64,000 nucleotides of DNA from Takashimella koratensis (taxonomy: Eukaryota > Basidiomycota > Tremellomycetes > Trichosporonales > Tetragoniomycetaceae): NCBI GenBank assembly GCA_003116875.1, contig BCKT01000002.1, forward strand, positions 682,001 through 746,000. The letters run 5' to 3'. Every line of letters begins with the position of its first letter. Position 1 is the stretch's first letter. Shown here one piece after another: positions 43,849 through 54,275 of this stretch. A model generated the notes under the pieces. The model ran no database searches. It saw only the letters and a program-made list of their open reading frames with translations, and was not told the DNA's origin. Both the position numbers and the translations under genes were made by a program.

Positions 43849-46569
43849 CTATTCATCATCATCGTCATCATCACCTTTATCATCAATCTCCTCGTCATCT
43901 TTCTCATCACCCATCCCCTCTTCCCCATCGCCCTCGCCATAGTCGTACTCTTGTCCCTCTCCGTCACCATCAGGCACAATTTGCCCTTCTCCTCCAGCCT
44001 CTTCGGCCGCGGCTGCAACTGCCGCCTCCGCGGCCTCGGTATCGAGTCGTTTGATACGTTCCTTCTCCTCGGCTACTTCCTGCAAGAACAACCGTTCCTT
44101 GTCGAACGGCGCTTCCACATCAAATCCAGCCGACTTGGCGAGATACGTTTTGTCTAGAGAACAGGAAAGCACCGTCATGTCAGCTCGAGCTCTACGTAGC
44201 TTGCTCAGAACACTCACCTATAGGTTTGCGGTTGAAGATTGCGTCGTTCATGCGAACAGGATTGTCCCGGTTCTCTCGGATCCCTTTTCTTTTGAGCTGC
44301 TTGGCGGTCCTTCCTGGGAAGTACGCTTTCATGAGGGTATAATTCTCCCCCGTCTCGCGTAACACCTGTCCACGATGTCAGCATCCTCTTCTTACTCCCA
44401 AAGATCCCATCACTCACCTCGAAGAAGACCTCCGTCTCTGCCTTGGTCCATCGATCCGTCGACACTTTCTTCGCAAAAGTCGACGAATTAACAAACTGCA
44501 CATCACTATCGACGACTTCCACTTCGCGATCATCGTTGCCTTCTTCGATTTCACGCCTCCGCTCTTCCATGCGATACCGTAGGAGTTCAACGTTAGAGTG
44601 ACCTTGGACCCAATTACCGTCTTCGTCAAAGAAGCCACCGGTGTAGTGCTCGTCGGCCTCCATGTTGCTGTAGTCGGCGACGTCAGGTGGATACTCGTTT
44701 CCCTCGCCGGCACCTTCCTCGCCCTCTTCCATTGGCAGTTGAAAGTCTTCAGGGAGTCGTTCGCCTTCGCCCCCATCCTCGCCTTCCCCTTGCCAGTACC
44801 CATCGCCATAGATATGCGGCTCACCCTCATACTCTTCACCCTCCTCACCTTCCTCACCCGCATTCTCCTCCCTGTTCTCATCCCCTTCCTCTCCCTCCGC
44901 GACAGCGGGCAGTGGCTCAATCCGCGTCGGTGCGATCCTCTGCTCGGGTTCCGGCGATCCGGGGGGTGTCAACCTATCTGGTATCGGTTCAAAGTCCTCT
45001 TCGGAATCTTCTGAATCTTCCGAGATCTCCCCCTCAAACTGCCCCTGAGCCGCCTCATCCCTCTTCCTCGCTCGCCTCGAATTCCGCTCCGTCCTCGCCC
45101 GCCGTCGAATCAGCTGCCGTTGCTTCCACAGATGCTCCGCCTTCTCCGCTCGAATGCGCTTCTTCTGCTCCTCTTGCTGTCGGTGGAACTCGTGTAGCTT
45201 TATCGCGCGCGCAGAGACTTTTCCTTCGGACATGCGTGTAGTCGCTAGATCCTTCATTTGTATCGTCTGCGGATCGATTTCGTCACCGACCATGTCCTCT
45301 GGCTCCACGCCCTCTAACTCGGGATGCCGTGGACCGCTGCTGATCCGCTCGCGCTGTCGGACCATCCGTTGACGCTCCTCGGCGGTCGTACCAGCCTTGG
45401 GGTTCGCACGAGCAATCGACGATTCACGCGATGCGCTCGTCCGTGGGCCCGTTCTATTTCGTGTCGACGCTCCAATCCTGCGTCGACGTGGTGACTCGAG
45501 CGAGTTGACCTGACCCTCGATCGCTTCTTCGCCTGGTGGAAGCACTTCCTCGCCTTCGGCTGTGGAATCAACAGGCGTCGCTTGACTTTGCTGCGTTTTC
45601 CTTCTCAACCGCTTATTCTTAAGCACTTCCACTCTCGCAGCCATCTTTGGTCGGCCACGCTTCCGCCTCGCCTGAGTAGGTTGCTCGTCATCGTCATCGC
45701 CTGCGTGAAGCCCTTCCTCTAGAGTCATACTGGTCTCCCCAACTGCCGTAGCATCATCGCTAGGCTGCTCTACCGTAGCCAGAGCGAAGGCAATCTCCGA
45801 TCCGTCCACCTGGATGGCTCCTACGGTTGGCGGCAATAGTGAAGACGGTGTATCTGGTGTCGGCGGCACTGCTGAAGATGACACCATTGGTGGGAGCCCG
45901 AAAGATGCCTCGTAAGACTGCGATGGTGATGCTTGGACGAGCGGTGGAAAGCCCGAGCTGCTGTTGGTATGTGTTGGAGACGAATTCACCACGCTAGACC
46001 GTCTAGGGGACGCTGCCGTTGAACCTGTTAGAGATTGCTTGGCAGCGCTTGTCAGCGAGGCAGCTGCCGCAGCGACGAGTAGCGATTTGCCAGTTGACGC
46101 TCGAGACGATGTGACTGACGGAGCTCGTGCGACGCGAGGAGGAACTGAGGATAGAGCAGGGGTAGGCGAAGGCTCAGACGCGGCGACGGTCGGAGACAGG
46201 CCAGGGATCGATACAGATGCTGGTGGTTGAGTTTGGGAATCTGGCAAGGCCGGGGTCTTGAACACTGGCGCGGGGACGGATGGGAGGACGGGTGGGGGAG
46301 CAGAGGAGAGCCCGACAGAAGGGGGAAGACCAAACGGGGATGAAGCGGGGGCATCTGTAGGTTGGGTCTCTGGGGTGGTGGAAGGTACCGCGGGGGTGGA
46401 TCCGGACGCCGAGATTGCGGGTTGGGAGGAGCCGCTGATGGACGGCCGCTTTGGCCCCGGCCTGCTCTTGGGGCGGAAGTTAGTCTTCCCGGCTACAGAG
46501 TGTCAGCGTGGATCAAGAAAGAGAGAGAAATAGTAGGAGGAAACGACACTCACGGATTCGTAACGACAT
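43849..46569 (-). CDS. BDP1: TFIIIB subunit B'' (BDP1), RNA polymerase III initiation
   Basis: BDP1 completes TFIIIB with TBP and BRF1 and is needed for tRNA and 5S transcription. A tiny first exon (MSLRI) is spliced to a large exon with a low-complexity Ser/Pro/Thr-rich N-terminal half. A conserved basic helix (RAIKLHEFHRQQEEQKKRI) and acidic stretches follow. The core is FVNSSTFAKKVSTDRWTKAETEVFFE, spliced to YTLMKAYFPGRTAKQLKRK: the extended SANT domain, with PGRT as its hallmark. A final exon (from DKTYLAKSAGFDVEAPFDKE) ends in a long Asp/Glu tail at 43849. The ATG at 46569 is supported by the gtgagt donor 16 nt downstream and a good in-frame join. Confidence 0.9.
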
Positions 46570-47017
46570 GATGGGAGCCGAGTCTGAGTAGGAGGGAATG
46601 GGCAGTAGACAGAGAGGAGCACGGGCCGGGAGATGGGTCACGAGCAAGGAGCATCAAGCGCATGCCGCGGCGAGGTCGGCAAGGGCGTCAAGCAGTCCGT
46701 GGTCTCTACTGGACCCTTGCGCTTCGTGCTCTTATGATCCTGTCTCCTTCGATGCTGCCGCCGCTGTTGTGCTCGCTGTCGCTGACCGTGTGAGTGAAGA
46801 CGATGGTGAGAGTGGTGAAGAATAGGAAAAAAGTGAAACCTCGAATCTGGGTGGCGACAAGCATAAACAAACGTCAGTCAACAACTGCCACACTCCTGTA
46901 TCTCCGAATCTCCGGCCCATCCCCTCCTCCCTCCCAGCGTAGACGCTTCTCTCCAATCCGATCCCATCCCAATCATCATCCTACCTCCAGCCCACCCTCT
47001 ACCTAACCCTCACCAGC
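46570..47017. promoter_or_regulatory. Divergent promoter between BDP1 and NDUFB8
   Basis: A 448-bp region flanked by outward-facing genes. The side next to NDUFB8 is pyrimidine-rich. No TATA box or gene is evident. Confidence 0.45.
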
Positions 47018-48036
47018 ATGATCCGCCCGGCCCTCCTCCGCCCCGTCCTGCGACAAGCAGCTGCCGCCCCGTCCGCCTCCTCGTCCGCTGCCGCCCGCGC
47101 TGGTGTCGTCGCGGCCCGGCGGTGGGCATCGTCGAGCCCCGCCGAGTCGAGCTCGAGTACCGCAGAGGTCTCCACTGTCCTCGCGCCAGGAGAGGAGATT
47201 GACCCGCAGCGTGAGTAGAGAGCAGACCGAAGCGAGCGCGCGATCAGATAGGATTAGAGGAGCAGATGAGTGGAGATATGGTGTGCATGGAGTGGGATAG
47301 GACAATTGCGTTGGCATCTTCGTTGTTGGAAGAGAAGAGACGGACACAGGTTTTGAGGGAATGGTTAGCGATCACGCACAGTGTTGGTTACAACGAATGT
47401 GTAGTATTCGTGAATAATCCGCATCTGAGAAGCAGAGCAGCGCCTGATCTGGCTTGTCGTGTCTCCTATATCGAGTTGTGCAGTGTTTTGACCCCCGACC
47501 CGCTCTCTATCTCGCTATCCTCTGCGTGTTGGTCAAATCCAAATCTAGACCCATGCTAATCCGATCACAGTCAACGGGTACCCTCAGCTTCCGTACGTCT
47601 CGCTCCAGACCCGAGAGCCGTTTGGATGGTGGGACCAGCAAGAGCGCAAGAACTTTGGCGAGGTTGTGAGTGTGGACTTAGTCAGATTGCGCCTTTCTAT
47701 CTGCCGATACTAACGATCACGCCCCTTGGCGTAATGTCCACAGGTGCACGAAGAGGAAGATGCGCTTGGCATGTGGGGTCCAGACGTACACAAGACCTCT
47801 GGACCTTCAGCTCTTCTCCAAGTACGTTACCCCTCCCCATAGATCCAGTCTATGAATGTCGCTAACGCCTAACTCAGTTGACAGCCGCGTTCGCTGCGAT
47901 CGCTGGATTCGGTTACTTCCTGTACAAGACGCGACTCGAGCGACCCGTTGCGGCTCGCACGTATCCCTACGGTGGGCTCGAAAAGGAACTTGGAGAGCAC
48001 ATCCCGGCGCGTGCTGAGCAGGTGGATGAGGAGTAA
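47018..48036 (+). CDS. NDUFB8: NADH:ubiquinone oxidoreductase (complex I) subunit NDUFB8
   Basis: An accessory subunit of the mitochondrial complex I membrane arm. The first exon is an Arg/Ala/Ser-rich presequence (MIRPALLRPVLRQAAAAPSA). After a ~360-nt intron come GYPQLPYVSLQTREPFGWWD and QQERKNFGEV, then VHEEEDALGMWGPDVH, all hallmark NDUFB8 blocks. A single transmembrane helix (AAFAAIAGFGYFLYKT) precedes the conserved RTYPYGGLEKELGE tail. Four exons are visible. Its presence shows the organism has a proton-pumping complex I, unlike Saccharomyces. Confidence 0.93.
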
Positions 48037-48750
48037 TCGGTGTCGAGGTATGATAGGCTGTTATCTGAGAGGTTTTGGGTGGAGAACAGGCATAGAGCGC
48101 AAGGTTGGCTTAACAGCGCATAACCTGGGTAGGCGGTAGTCCTACGCAGTATTCAACCCATGGCAACGAGGTGGCCGTCGGTCTGACATGGCGTCGATTG
48201 CTTATCACTTGCTAATGGACCCTGGCATGCAATTTGTAACTCAGCAGCGTCCGGCTGACGTGTTCACTTGTCGTCGGGTACGCGGACGGTCTGTCTCTCT
48301 GTTTCGACGTATCTCCTTTCTCTCCTGGCTTTGTTGAAAGCGCGTTCACTGGACGGTGAATCCAGAGCAGCTCCTTTGCAGCAAGTGTACAAGTGAAACG
48401 CTGTGTAGACAAGTCTTTTAACTCCGCCGGTATCATCCTCTCAAACCCGAGGTGGACAGGATGACGAGCGGAGCCGATTTGTTTGTTCAACAGCTAACTC
48501 CGCTGTGAAAAGCTATCGTCAAAGGTGAATGGGATGAAAGGGTTGCGTACACGTTTCAGCCATGTCCTCCTTTCGATAGGTTGACAACTGGTCAACTCAT
48601 GCGAGCGAGATTGAAAAGTCAATCCCCTCACTCCCTCCCCCAGTCCTCTCCACTCCACGGTACTGATTTTCACTCGACCCATAATCATCTTGCTACTTCA
48701 TCCAGCATTCGTCGATTCCCCTACCTCTGAACGATCACTGGGTCCCGGAA
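48037..48750. other. Intergenic region, no gene recognised
   Basis: About 700 bp, AT-richer than the housekeeping genes. It holds the NDUFB8 3' flank and the promoter of the first family gene. A CATCCAGC word at ~48700 recurs upstream of two other members of the array. Confidence 0.45.
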
Positions 48751-49362
48751 ATGTCAACCACGCCAACCGATTCCATTACCTCAACGACACTCGGACCAAC
48801 CGACACCGTGGAACCGACAGGTGCAACCGACTCAATCAGGGAGATAAAATCAAACGATATTTGCGTCTTCTGGCAGTTGAACGACACTAAACTAACACGA
48901 TTCATCGTGACCTCGAAGGCCGGCAAACGACAGCTAACAATATTGCAGAGAACCGAATCAATGACGAAGGAGTTGGCAGGAGCTTTGGTCCATTTTTGGA
49001 GTGCGACTTCTTACGAGCCGCCCGAGGGGACGACTATCTGGGTGATGCCTAGCTCAGATGTCGAGGACATTGCGTATAAGTGTAGCGGTAGAATTCAAGA
49101 AATCGATGAGAACACCTACGCAATGACCAATGAAGGCAAGGATTATCCGGGATCTGAGGCACATTTCGAAGAGTTGGTCAAGAGGTACAAAGATCAGAAA
49201 GAAAAGGCGGACCCGTGGAAGCTCTTCAGAGTCGACAACTCGCGATTCACCTTGGAGCGCTCGCAGGCTCTTCAGCGAAGAGTAGCGCAAGAGATTAAAA
49301 TTGCAACTATCAGTAACTCCGTCTTTTCCCAGCTCAGGCTCCCCTCCTCACCGCCATCATGA
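48751..49362 (+). CDS. Tandem-array family member A, one domain, unknown function
   Basis: An intronless 203-codon frame. After ~35 Thr-rich residues comes the domain shared by the array: NDICVFWQLNDTKLTRFIV, then LAGALVHFWSAT, TTIWVMPSSDVED, SEAHFEELVKRYKDQKEKAD, and finally PWKLFRVDNSRF. The pattern is a beta-rich start (VFW), an amphipathic ALVHF helix, an IWV strand, and a C-terminal helix with HF..L.KR.K....KADP. I do not recognise it from known families. There is no signal peptide or membrane segment, so it is likely intracellular. Base composition is less GC-rich than neighbouring housekeeping genes. It is the first of four head-to-tail copies. Confidence 0.7.
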   Translation: MSTTPTDSITSTTLGPTDTVEPTGATDSIREIKSNDICVFWQLNDTKLTRFIVTSKAGKRQLTILQRTESMTKELAGALVHFWSATSYEPPEGTTIWVMPSSDVEDIAYKCSGRIQEIDENTYAMTNEGKDYPGSEAHFEELVKRYKDQKEKADPWKLFRVDNSRFTLERSQALQRRVAQEIKIATISNSVFSQLRLPSSPPS

Positions 49363-49909
49363 ACCCCTCCCATCCTCGGTCTCGGGTGCTGTCCTGTTTC
49401 TTGCGTTGCGTGCATTTTTATCACTCTTCCTCAGGAGTACCCATCTCAGGCTGATGAATCATCGTTTAATCCTGCTTGTCATATTGTCCACCGTGTTGGC
49501 TCTCTCTCTGTCTCTGTCTCTATCTCGCTTCATGCCAGCTACCTCGCTGGCTCACTTGCTCCAGTCACTCTTCTACGCCTTTCGCCTTGGACGCTCCTCG
49601 AACACGGGGAGCAAATCCGACAAGTGAAAGGATGCAGAAATCGTTCACCTTTCACAAGTCTGTCGACCGCTTACATTCACAGCGCTGGCAAAGGCTAGCG
49701 AGGCAGACGAGATACATCAAGTTTGGCCGCTTTGTCAAAGGCGCGAAATAGCTCCGTCCTTCCTCAAAGGTGTAGTGTGATAAGTTTGCCCGGATCATTT
49801 GGTACCGAATCAGCTTCACGGGTATGTCCATGGCATGGACATAGCGCTCCCAGTCACAAGCTCCACATCATCCTGTAACAGTTAAACATCCACATCTGTC
49901 TATGCCCCA
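49363..49909 (+). other. Spacer between array members A and B
   Basis: A 547-bp spacer. A 57-codon frame starting at an ATG at 49453 encodes a hydrophobic helix (ILLVILSTVLALSLSLSLS), but it is low complexity with no homologue elsewhere in the array. I do not call it a gene. Confidence 0.35.
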
Positions 49910-50386
49910 ATGCCGCCGACGTACGACCCGAACGCGAGCTATGTCTTTTGGCAAGATGACGAATCGACCGTGTCGCAACTTGTAGTACAGCCAAGTTACG
50001 GCGGAACCGGCCGAACCTACGTCATCGAATCGGATAGGCAAGAGTCTGATTCACGAGCTCTTTCGGAGGCTCTAGTCCACTTTCGAGCTTCTGAATTGTT
50101 CAAGCTCGAGGATCCAATTTTCGTTATACCAAGCACTGAGGTCATTGAGCTCTTCAGCCTGTGCCATGAAAGTCTCGTCGAGAACAGTTTGCCGCCTTAC
50201 TTCTCCTCTTACCAAATGAGCCAGGGAGGACCGGGTGACACAGGCTCTCAGGAGCATTTCGATATTTTTCTGAGAAAGCATAAGGAGGTTATGAGGAAAG
50301 CTGATTCCAAGTGGCTTCAGAAGGTTGACCCAGAGCGTTACGATACCGAGATGAAGAAACTTGGGAAAGATATAATAACTGCCTAG
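49910..50386 (+). CDS. Tandem-array family member B, one domain, unknown function
   Basis: An intronless frame of 158 codons that is almost entirely the shared domain: NASYVFWQDDESTVSQLVV, LSEALVHFRAS, DPIFVIPSTEVIELF, then GSQEHFDIFLRKHKEVMRK and ADSKWLQKVDPERY. Compared with member A it lacks the Thr-rich N-terminus and C-terminal tail, so it defines the minimal domain. A preceding ATG at 49902 is in another frame and would make a short upstream ORF. No signal peptide, membrane helix or enzyme motif is visible. The function is unknown. Confidence 0.72.
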   Translation: MPPTYDPNASYVFWQDDESTVSQLVVQPSYGGTGRTYVIESDRQESDSRALSEALVHFRASELFKLEDPIFVIPSTEVIELFSLCHESLVENSLPPYFSSYQMSQGGPGDTGSQEHFDIFLRKHKEVMRKADSKWLQKVDPERYDTEMKKLGKDIITA

Positions 50387-50914
50387 ATTACATGAACACT
50401 CAAGAGAGGAGAAATACAGGATGACATCGCTGCTGATTCTCGAGCTTCAACAGCTCTGTATAGGTCTCTCGTATAGCTAGGGGAATTGCCTCCATTTAGC
50501 ATCGACAACGATCTTTGCATATGCCTGTTGACGTTGGTACTCTGCTCTCTCAGGTGATGATAATGCACCAAAATGACGTGCTCGTCATTCCTTCCCTACC
50601 CCTCTCCGCCCGAGACATGCCTTGCCTTATTGGATATTCGCGGGGCTTACCTCCTCCCCCTCTCTCCCTCTGCTCGTCCCCTTTCCATTCATCTCATTCG
50701 ATAGCAAACTCGCGGACTCAATCCTCCCTCACACGCCGCTCTGCAGCTTGTCCGCTGACTCATCCGCGCCCCGCTCTCCTGTAAGTTCACCCCGTTCTTG
50801 GCTTCTGAAACCCAAGAGCCTCAACCCACCCCCCTTGACCATTTTCGGCAGAAGGCAAAGTAGCCAGACAAGAGTGTTGACCCCAGATCTGTTCTGTGAG
50901 CCTCACAAGCGACC

Positions 50915-50958
50915 TCTGTGTCTTTAGGGAAGGCGATCTGTGTCTTTAGGGAAGGCGA
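50915..50958 (+). repeat. Perfect 22-bp tandem duplication
   Basis: Two adjacent identical copies of a 22-bp unit (starting TCTGTGTCTTTAGGG) at 50915-50936 and 50937-50958. Confidence 0.85.
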
Positions 50959-51189
50959 GGTGGGCTGCGCAATCAAAAGAGGGCTCAGTGAGTATCACCA
51001 GAGACAATCTAGGCGTTGTCTCTCTCCTTTGGCGGCTTGCTCCGTGTCAGCTCTCGTCCACGTGGAGCGAATTGCAGGAAAAAGGTGGAGGGGAGGAGGG
51101 GGCACTGACTTTACGAGAAAGGCGAAATGAGAGGAGAGAGAGGGCTTACTGGGGATGAGAGGGGGCAGGAAGGCCGTCTAGTCATGCTG

Positions 51190-51197
51190 TATAAAAG
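51190..51197 (+). promoter_or_regulatory. TATA box of array member C
   Basis: TATAAAAG 117 bp before the ATG at 51307. The promoter looks intact although the gene behind it is broken. Confidence 0.55.
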
Positions 51198-51306
51198 CGG
51201 GTAAAAATAGCAGATAAACCCCCCTTTTGTAATAAATACTCTCACTGCCCACTGCCAAATCCTTGAAAGCACTCACTCATCCAGCCTCTACATCCGCCTT
51301 ACGACG

Positions 51307-51835
51307 ATGACATCCACCTTCGAAGAATTCAATCCCAGCGACACATACTCCCTTTTCAAGCTCGATGCGGCGACCCACACTATCAACCAGCTCATCATCC
51401 TTCCGATGCCTTCCGATACCGATACCGATACCGAGACCAGAGGGGTCTTCTTTTTTCGGTCGTTCACATGAGACGAGCTCACACAGGACACCGCAAAACC
51501 TTTTGCGCATTTCTCAGCAGCGAAATTGGCGAGTGGCGCGGGAACACCTCGGGTCGCCGAAAGCGGGGCGGGGGCGTTCGATCGTTTCGAAACCGAATGC
51601 AGGAACAGCACCGCACTCTCGGCCTTCTCCCTGAAGAACCAACCGAAGTCATTTTTTTTTGAAATTGCTCTCGGAGGGTGATTCAAAACTCGCCGGCTCC
51701 CTCCAGCATTCGTTGGCGCTGATCGATGAGCACAAGGACGCGTGGGAGGAGGCTGATCCCGACAAGCTCCGCACATACCCAAGGCTGTACCCTGCAGCAG
51801 TCGAGGCGTTGTCCAGGACAAGACGAAGTCGCTAG
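51307..51835 (+). pseudogene. Tandem-array family member C, decayed copy
   Basis: From the ATG at 51307 (MTSTFEEFNPSDTYSLFKLD) the frame matches the domain start, then meets an in-frame TGA around 51469-51474. The same frame continues with TAKPFAHFSAAKLASG, the equivalent of the ALVHF helix, up to a T9 run at 51652-51660. After it the homologous C-terminus lies one base out of frame (GSLQHSLALIDEHKDAW, EEADPDKLRTYPRLY) and ends at 51835. One stop and one frameshift therefore break an otherwise recognisable copy. The T9 shift could be a sequencing error; the TGA is harder to explain that way. A GATACC repeat inside (51414-51436) encodes an Asp-Thr run. Confidence 0.7.
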
Positions 51836-51962
51836 GCGCAGCCATTTACCAACACTTACCATGTTGTTCCCTTTGCAAACCTGTTTTCTTATCTATCTCA
51901 ATCCTCTCACCTCAGCTTTTCCTCCCTACTGCATTCACACCCTCTTCAGACGGTACTTGCCA

Positions 51963-52029
51963 TTCTCTCCCCTCTGCCTCTCCCCTCTGCCTCTCCCCTC
52001 TGTCCTCTCCCCTCTGTCCTCTCCCCCCT
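51963..52029 (+). repeat. Minisatellite, unit about CTCCCCTCTGYC
   Basis: Four to five imperfect copies of an ~11-12-bp pyrimidine unit, just downstream of the decayed array member. Confidence 0.75.
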
Positions 52030-52290
52030 CTTGCCTTTCATTCATAAATCCTTTTTCTGTCCGGTAGTTCATGGTTTCTATGGCGGTCTGTCATTACACA
52101 TTGGTCTATGCTACTATTGCAAATTTTTCTCCCTTCAACCACCATCAAAGTATTTGTATGGTGACGCCAAGAATAAACCTGCAATAAGACCAAAAAGCAA
52201 AGCATCTTCCGCTACCCTTAGCCCCTCCCCCTGGATGTTCACGCGGTGAGGCCTTCCTCTTCTCTCTCTCTCTCTTTGCGCGCGCGTGTA

Positions 52291-52291
<1 letters not shown>

Positions 52292-52333
<42 letters not shown>
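52292..52333 (+). repeat. (TG)21 microsatellite
   Basis: An uninterrupted TG dinucleotide repeat of 42 bp, preceded by a short TC repeat (~52258-52275). It lies between members C and D. Confidence 0.9.
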
Positions 52334-52334
<1 letters not shown>

Positions 52335-52912
52335 ATCCAAATCTTACGAGAACGCCTGCCATGGTGTGCCTGAAGCATATTGACTGCCGCTGTCCTCTTC
52401 TCTCCTCTGATTTGGGCAGCCAAAGAAGCGCCCCTCACAGAAGTTTGACGGCAAAATACATGCCCCAAAACCAGCATGAGTCAGCAACGGAAGGCGACTT
52501 GGTCAGACCAGAGACGTTGTATCAGTTGCGCGACACTGCCGTTGCCTCTCTGCACTCGAGCTGCAAAAGATCGACAATGAAAAGAGGGCGGGGGCTGGGG
52601 TGGTGAGCAAGCGAGTAGTTTGCTTCTCTCTTTTGATGGTATACCCCGTGAAATTCGCTTGAGTTGACGTTAGCACAGCAGCGCAGTAAGAGCGAGAGGG
52701 TGAGCGAAAGGAGGAGGGAAGACCCAGCAGGAAGAGGGAAGGGTTAAGAGGGGAGGGAGAGGCGAGAGGGGTCTCGCGCATTCAATCCAGACGCTCCCAG
52801 CCGGAAACGCCCCTCTTTCCCAACATTTTCTTTTACTCATCCAGCATACAACCGACCAGCGCTACAACCTCACTCACCTCGACCGACACTGCACACATTT
52901 TACCCTACGACG

Positions 52913-53977
52913 ATGTCAGCGACCACTTCGCACATCCCGACCTGCCCCGGCTACAGCCCCAACGACACTTACCTCTTTTTCTCGTCTGTGGGCGGAAACA
53001 ACTCGTACGTCGGCATCCGGCCAATGGACCGCGGACCAGGAATCCTCACTCTCAGGAGTGACGAGTTTTCCTCGGAAATCCCAGGATACGACGAAGCCCT
53101 TGCTCACTGTCACGCCAAGACGAGACTCTGGGGCAGGGGGACCGGGAAAATCTGGGTCGGCATGGCGTCGGCGGAAGGAACTCTCCCCGCTGGCCGCCAA
53201 GCGGCAACTTCTCGAGCCGCACCCTCTTTTCCCACCGACAAGGCGGCCACCTACAATTTCATGGAGTTACTCGCCAATCACGCCAATCTCTTCGGCGATG
53301 GTTGGTATCTGCAGCTTCTCATCGAGCGTCACAAAGGGGAGCTGTTCGAGGCGGACGCCACCAAGCTCTGCGACTTGGATGAGCGCCGGTTCGTTCAAGA
53401 GGCAAACTCGGCGAGAACCTGGAGAGTGGCGAATGGCATCGATGAGCAGCAGGCAATCGCCACGTCGGTGTCGGCGGCGTCGGTCGATTCCCACTTCGGC
53501 GACCACGACATCTTTGTGTTTTGGTCGTTTGATTTCGAGGCCAAGACGGGGAAGCATGTTATCATGGATCCCGATGCAGCTTCTCACGGCGCTCTTTCGT
53601 TTCGTCCATTCTCTACCGAAGGTCTACCCGAAGTGAAGGAGAAGGAGAGGAAGGAAGCATTGGAAGCTTTGGTGCACTTCCTCGCCTCGACGTTCATCGA
53701 CTCTTCCGGAACGATTTGGGTGTCAGAAAGCCTGGAGCTTGGCGGTTTCGAGTGCAAGGACGACTTCCGGTTCAAGAAGGGGGACCCTTTCGATCTGCTC
53801 TTGACTCCAAGAGGGAAATCTGATGAAAAAGACAGTCAGGAACATTTCAGGGCGTTCCGCAAACGACACGAGACCACGATGCAGAAGGCGGATCCCGACA
53901 AATTATTTCGTTTCCCGGATCTCTACGTGTTGGCGAGGAAGCCGACAAACCAAACTTCCGAAGAAAGTACCCAGTGA
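52913..53977 (+). CDS. Tandem-array family member D, two copies of the domain
   Basis: An intronless frame of 354 codons with an internal duplication. Domain 1 (~residues 15-165) is divergent: PNDTYLFFSSVGGNNSY, YDEALAHCHAKTRLW, GKIWVGMASAEG, LLIERHKGELFEADATKL. Domain 2 (~residues 195-345) is closer to A and B: HDIFVFWSFDFEA, LEALVHFLAST, SGTIWVSESLEL, SQEHFRAFRKRHETTMQKAD and PDKLFRFPDL. Each half keeps the FW/FF start, the AL.H helix, the IWV strand and the final H...E...AD..KL helix. No membrane or secretion signal is present. It is GC-richer than A and B. The function is unknown; a duplicated-domain scaffold or ligand binder is conceivable but unsupported. Confidence 0.74.
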   Translation: MSATTSHIPTCPGYSPNDTYLFFSSVGGNNSYVGIRPMDRGPGILTLRSDEFSSEIPGYDEALAHCHAKTRLWGRGTGKIWVGMASAEGTLPAGRQAATSRAAPSFPTDKAATYNFMELLANHANLFGDGWYLQLLIERHKGELFEADATKLCDLDERRFVQEANSARTWRVANGIDEQQAIATSVSAASVDSHFGDHDIFVFWSFDFEAKTGKHVIMDPDAASHGALSFRPFSTEGLPEVKEKERKEALEALVHFLASTFIDSSGTIWVSESLELGGFECKDDFRFKKGDPFDLLLTPRGKSDEKDSQEHFRAFRKRHETTMQKADPDKLFRFPDLYVLARKPTNQTSEESTQ

Positions 53978-54070
53978 TGTGAGAAGGCCGGCACGATCCC
54001 GCCAAATGAACAACTACCTCGATTAGTTCACTGTCTCACTCATTTTGCTCTCTCACGTTCGTTTCTGCTC

Positions 54071-54071
54071 N
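54071..54071. other. Single unknown base
   Basis: One N in the assembly, in the intergenic sequence between member D and RAD2; no gene is affected. Confidence 0.95.
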
Positions 54072-54275
54072 CCCCGCCTCGACGCCCGCGCCTCCTCCTG
54101 ACAAGCACGTCGTTTGTCTGAACCACCAACAGTATTTTCTCCACATGCGTATGCTACTATCGTTCTGTCCAGGCTCATACACCCCTACTTCGAGTACTTG
54201 CTCCGATGCTATCATGACAAAGCCGAGATCCAATGCTACAAAATGCTACTCATCTTAATCTACCTCTTTCCCCTC

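Larger units (their letters stand above)
50387..51306 (+). other. Spacer between members B and C, with TATA box and 22-bp duplication
   Basis: A 920-bp spacer. It contains TATAAAAG at 51190-51197 and a perfect 22-bp tandem duplication (50915-50958). Its end carries the CATCCAGC...TACGACG leader shared with member D. No gene is seen. Confidence 0.45.
51836..52912 (+). other. Spacer between members C and D, rich in simple repeats
   Basis: A 1.08-kb spacer with a minisatellite, TC and TG repeats and purine-rich stretches; no gene is seen. Its last ~75 bp share the CATCCAGC and TACGACG leader words with member C, suggesting the duplicated unit included the promoter-proximal region. Confidence 0.5.

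Noticed and set aside
49453..49627. 57-codon hydrophobic frame after array member A
   Set aside because: Leu/Ser low complexity in a pyrimidine-rich 3' flank; no counterpart after the other array members.
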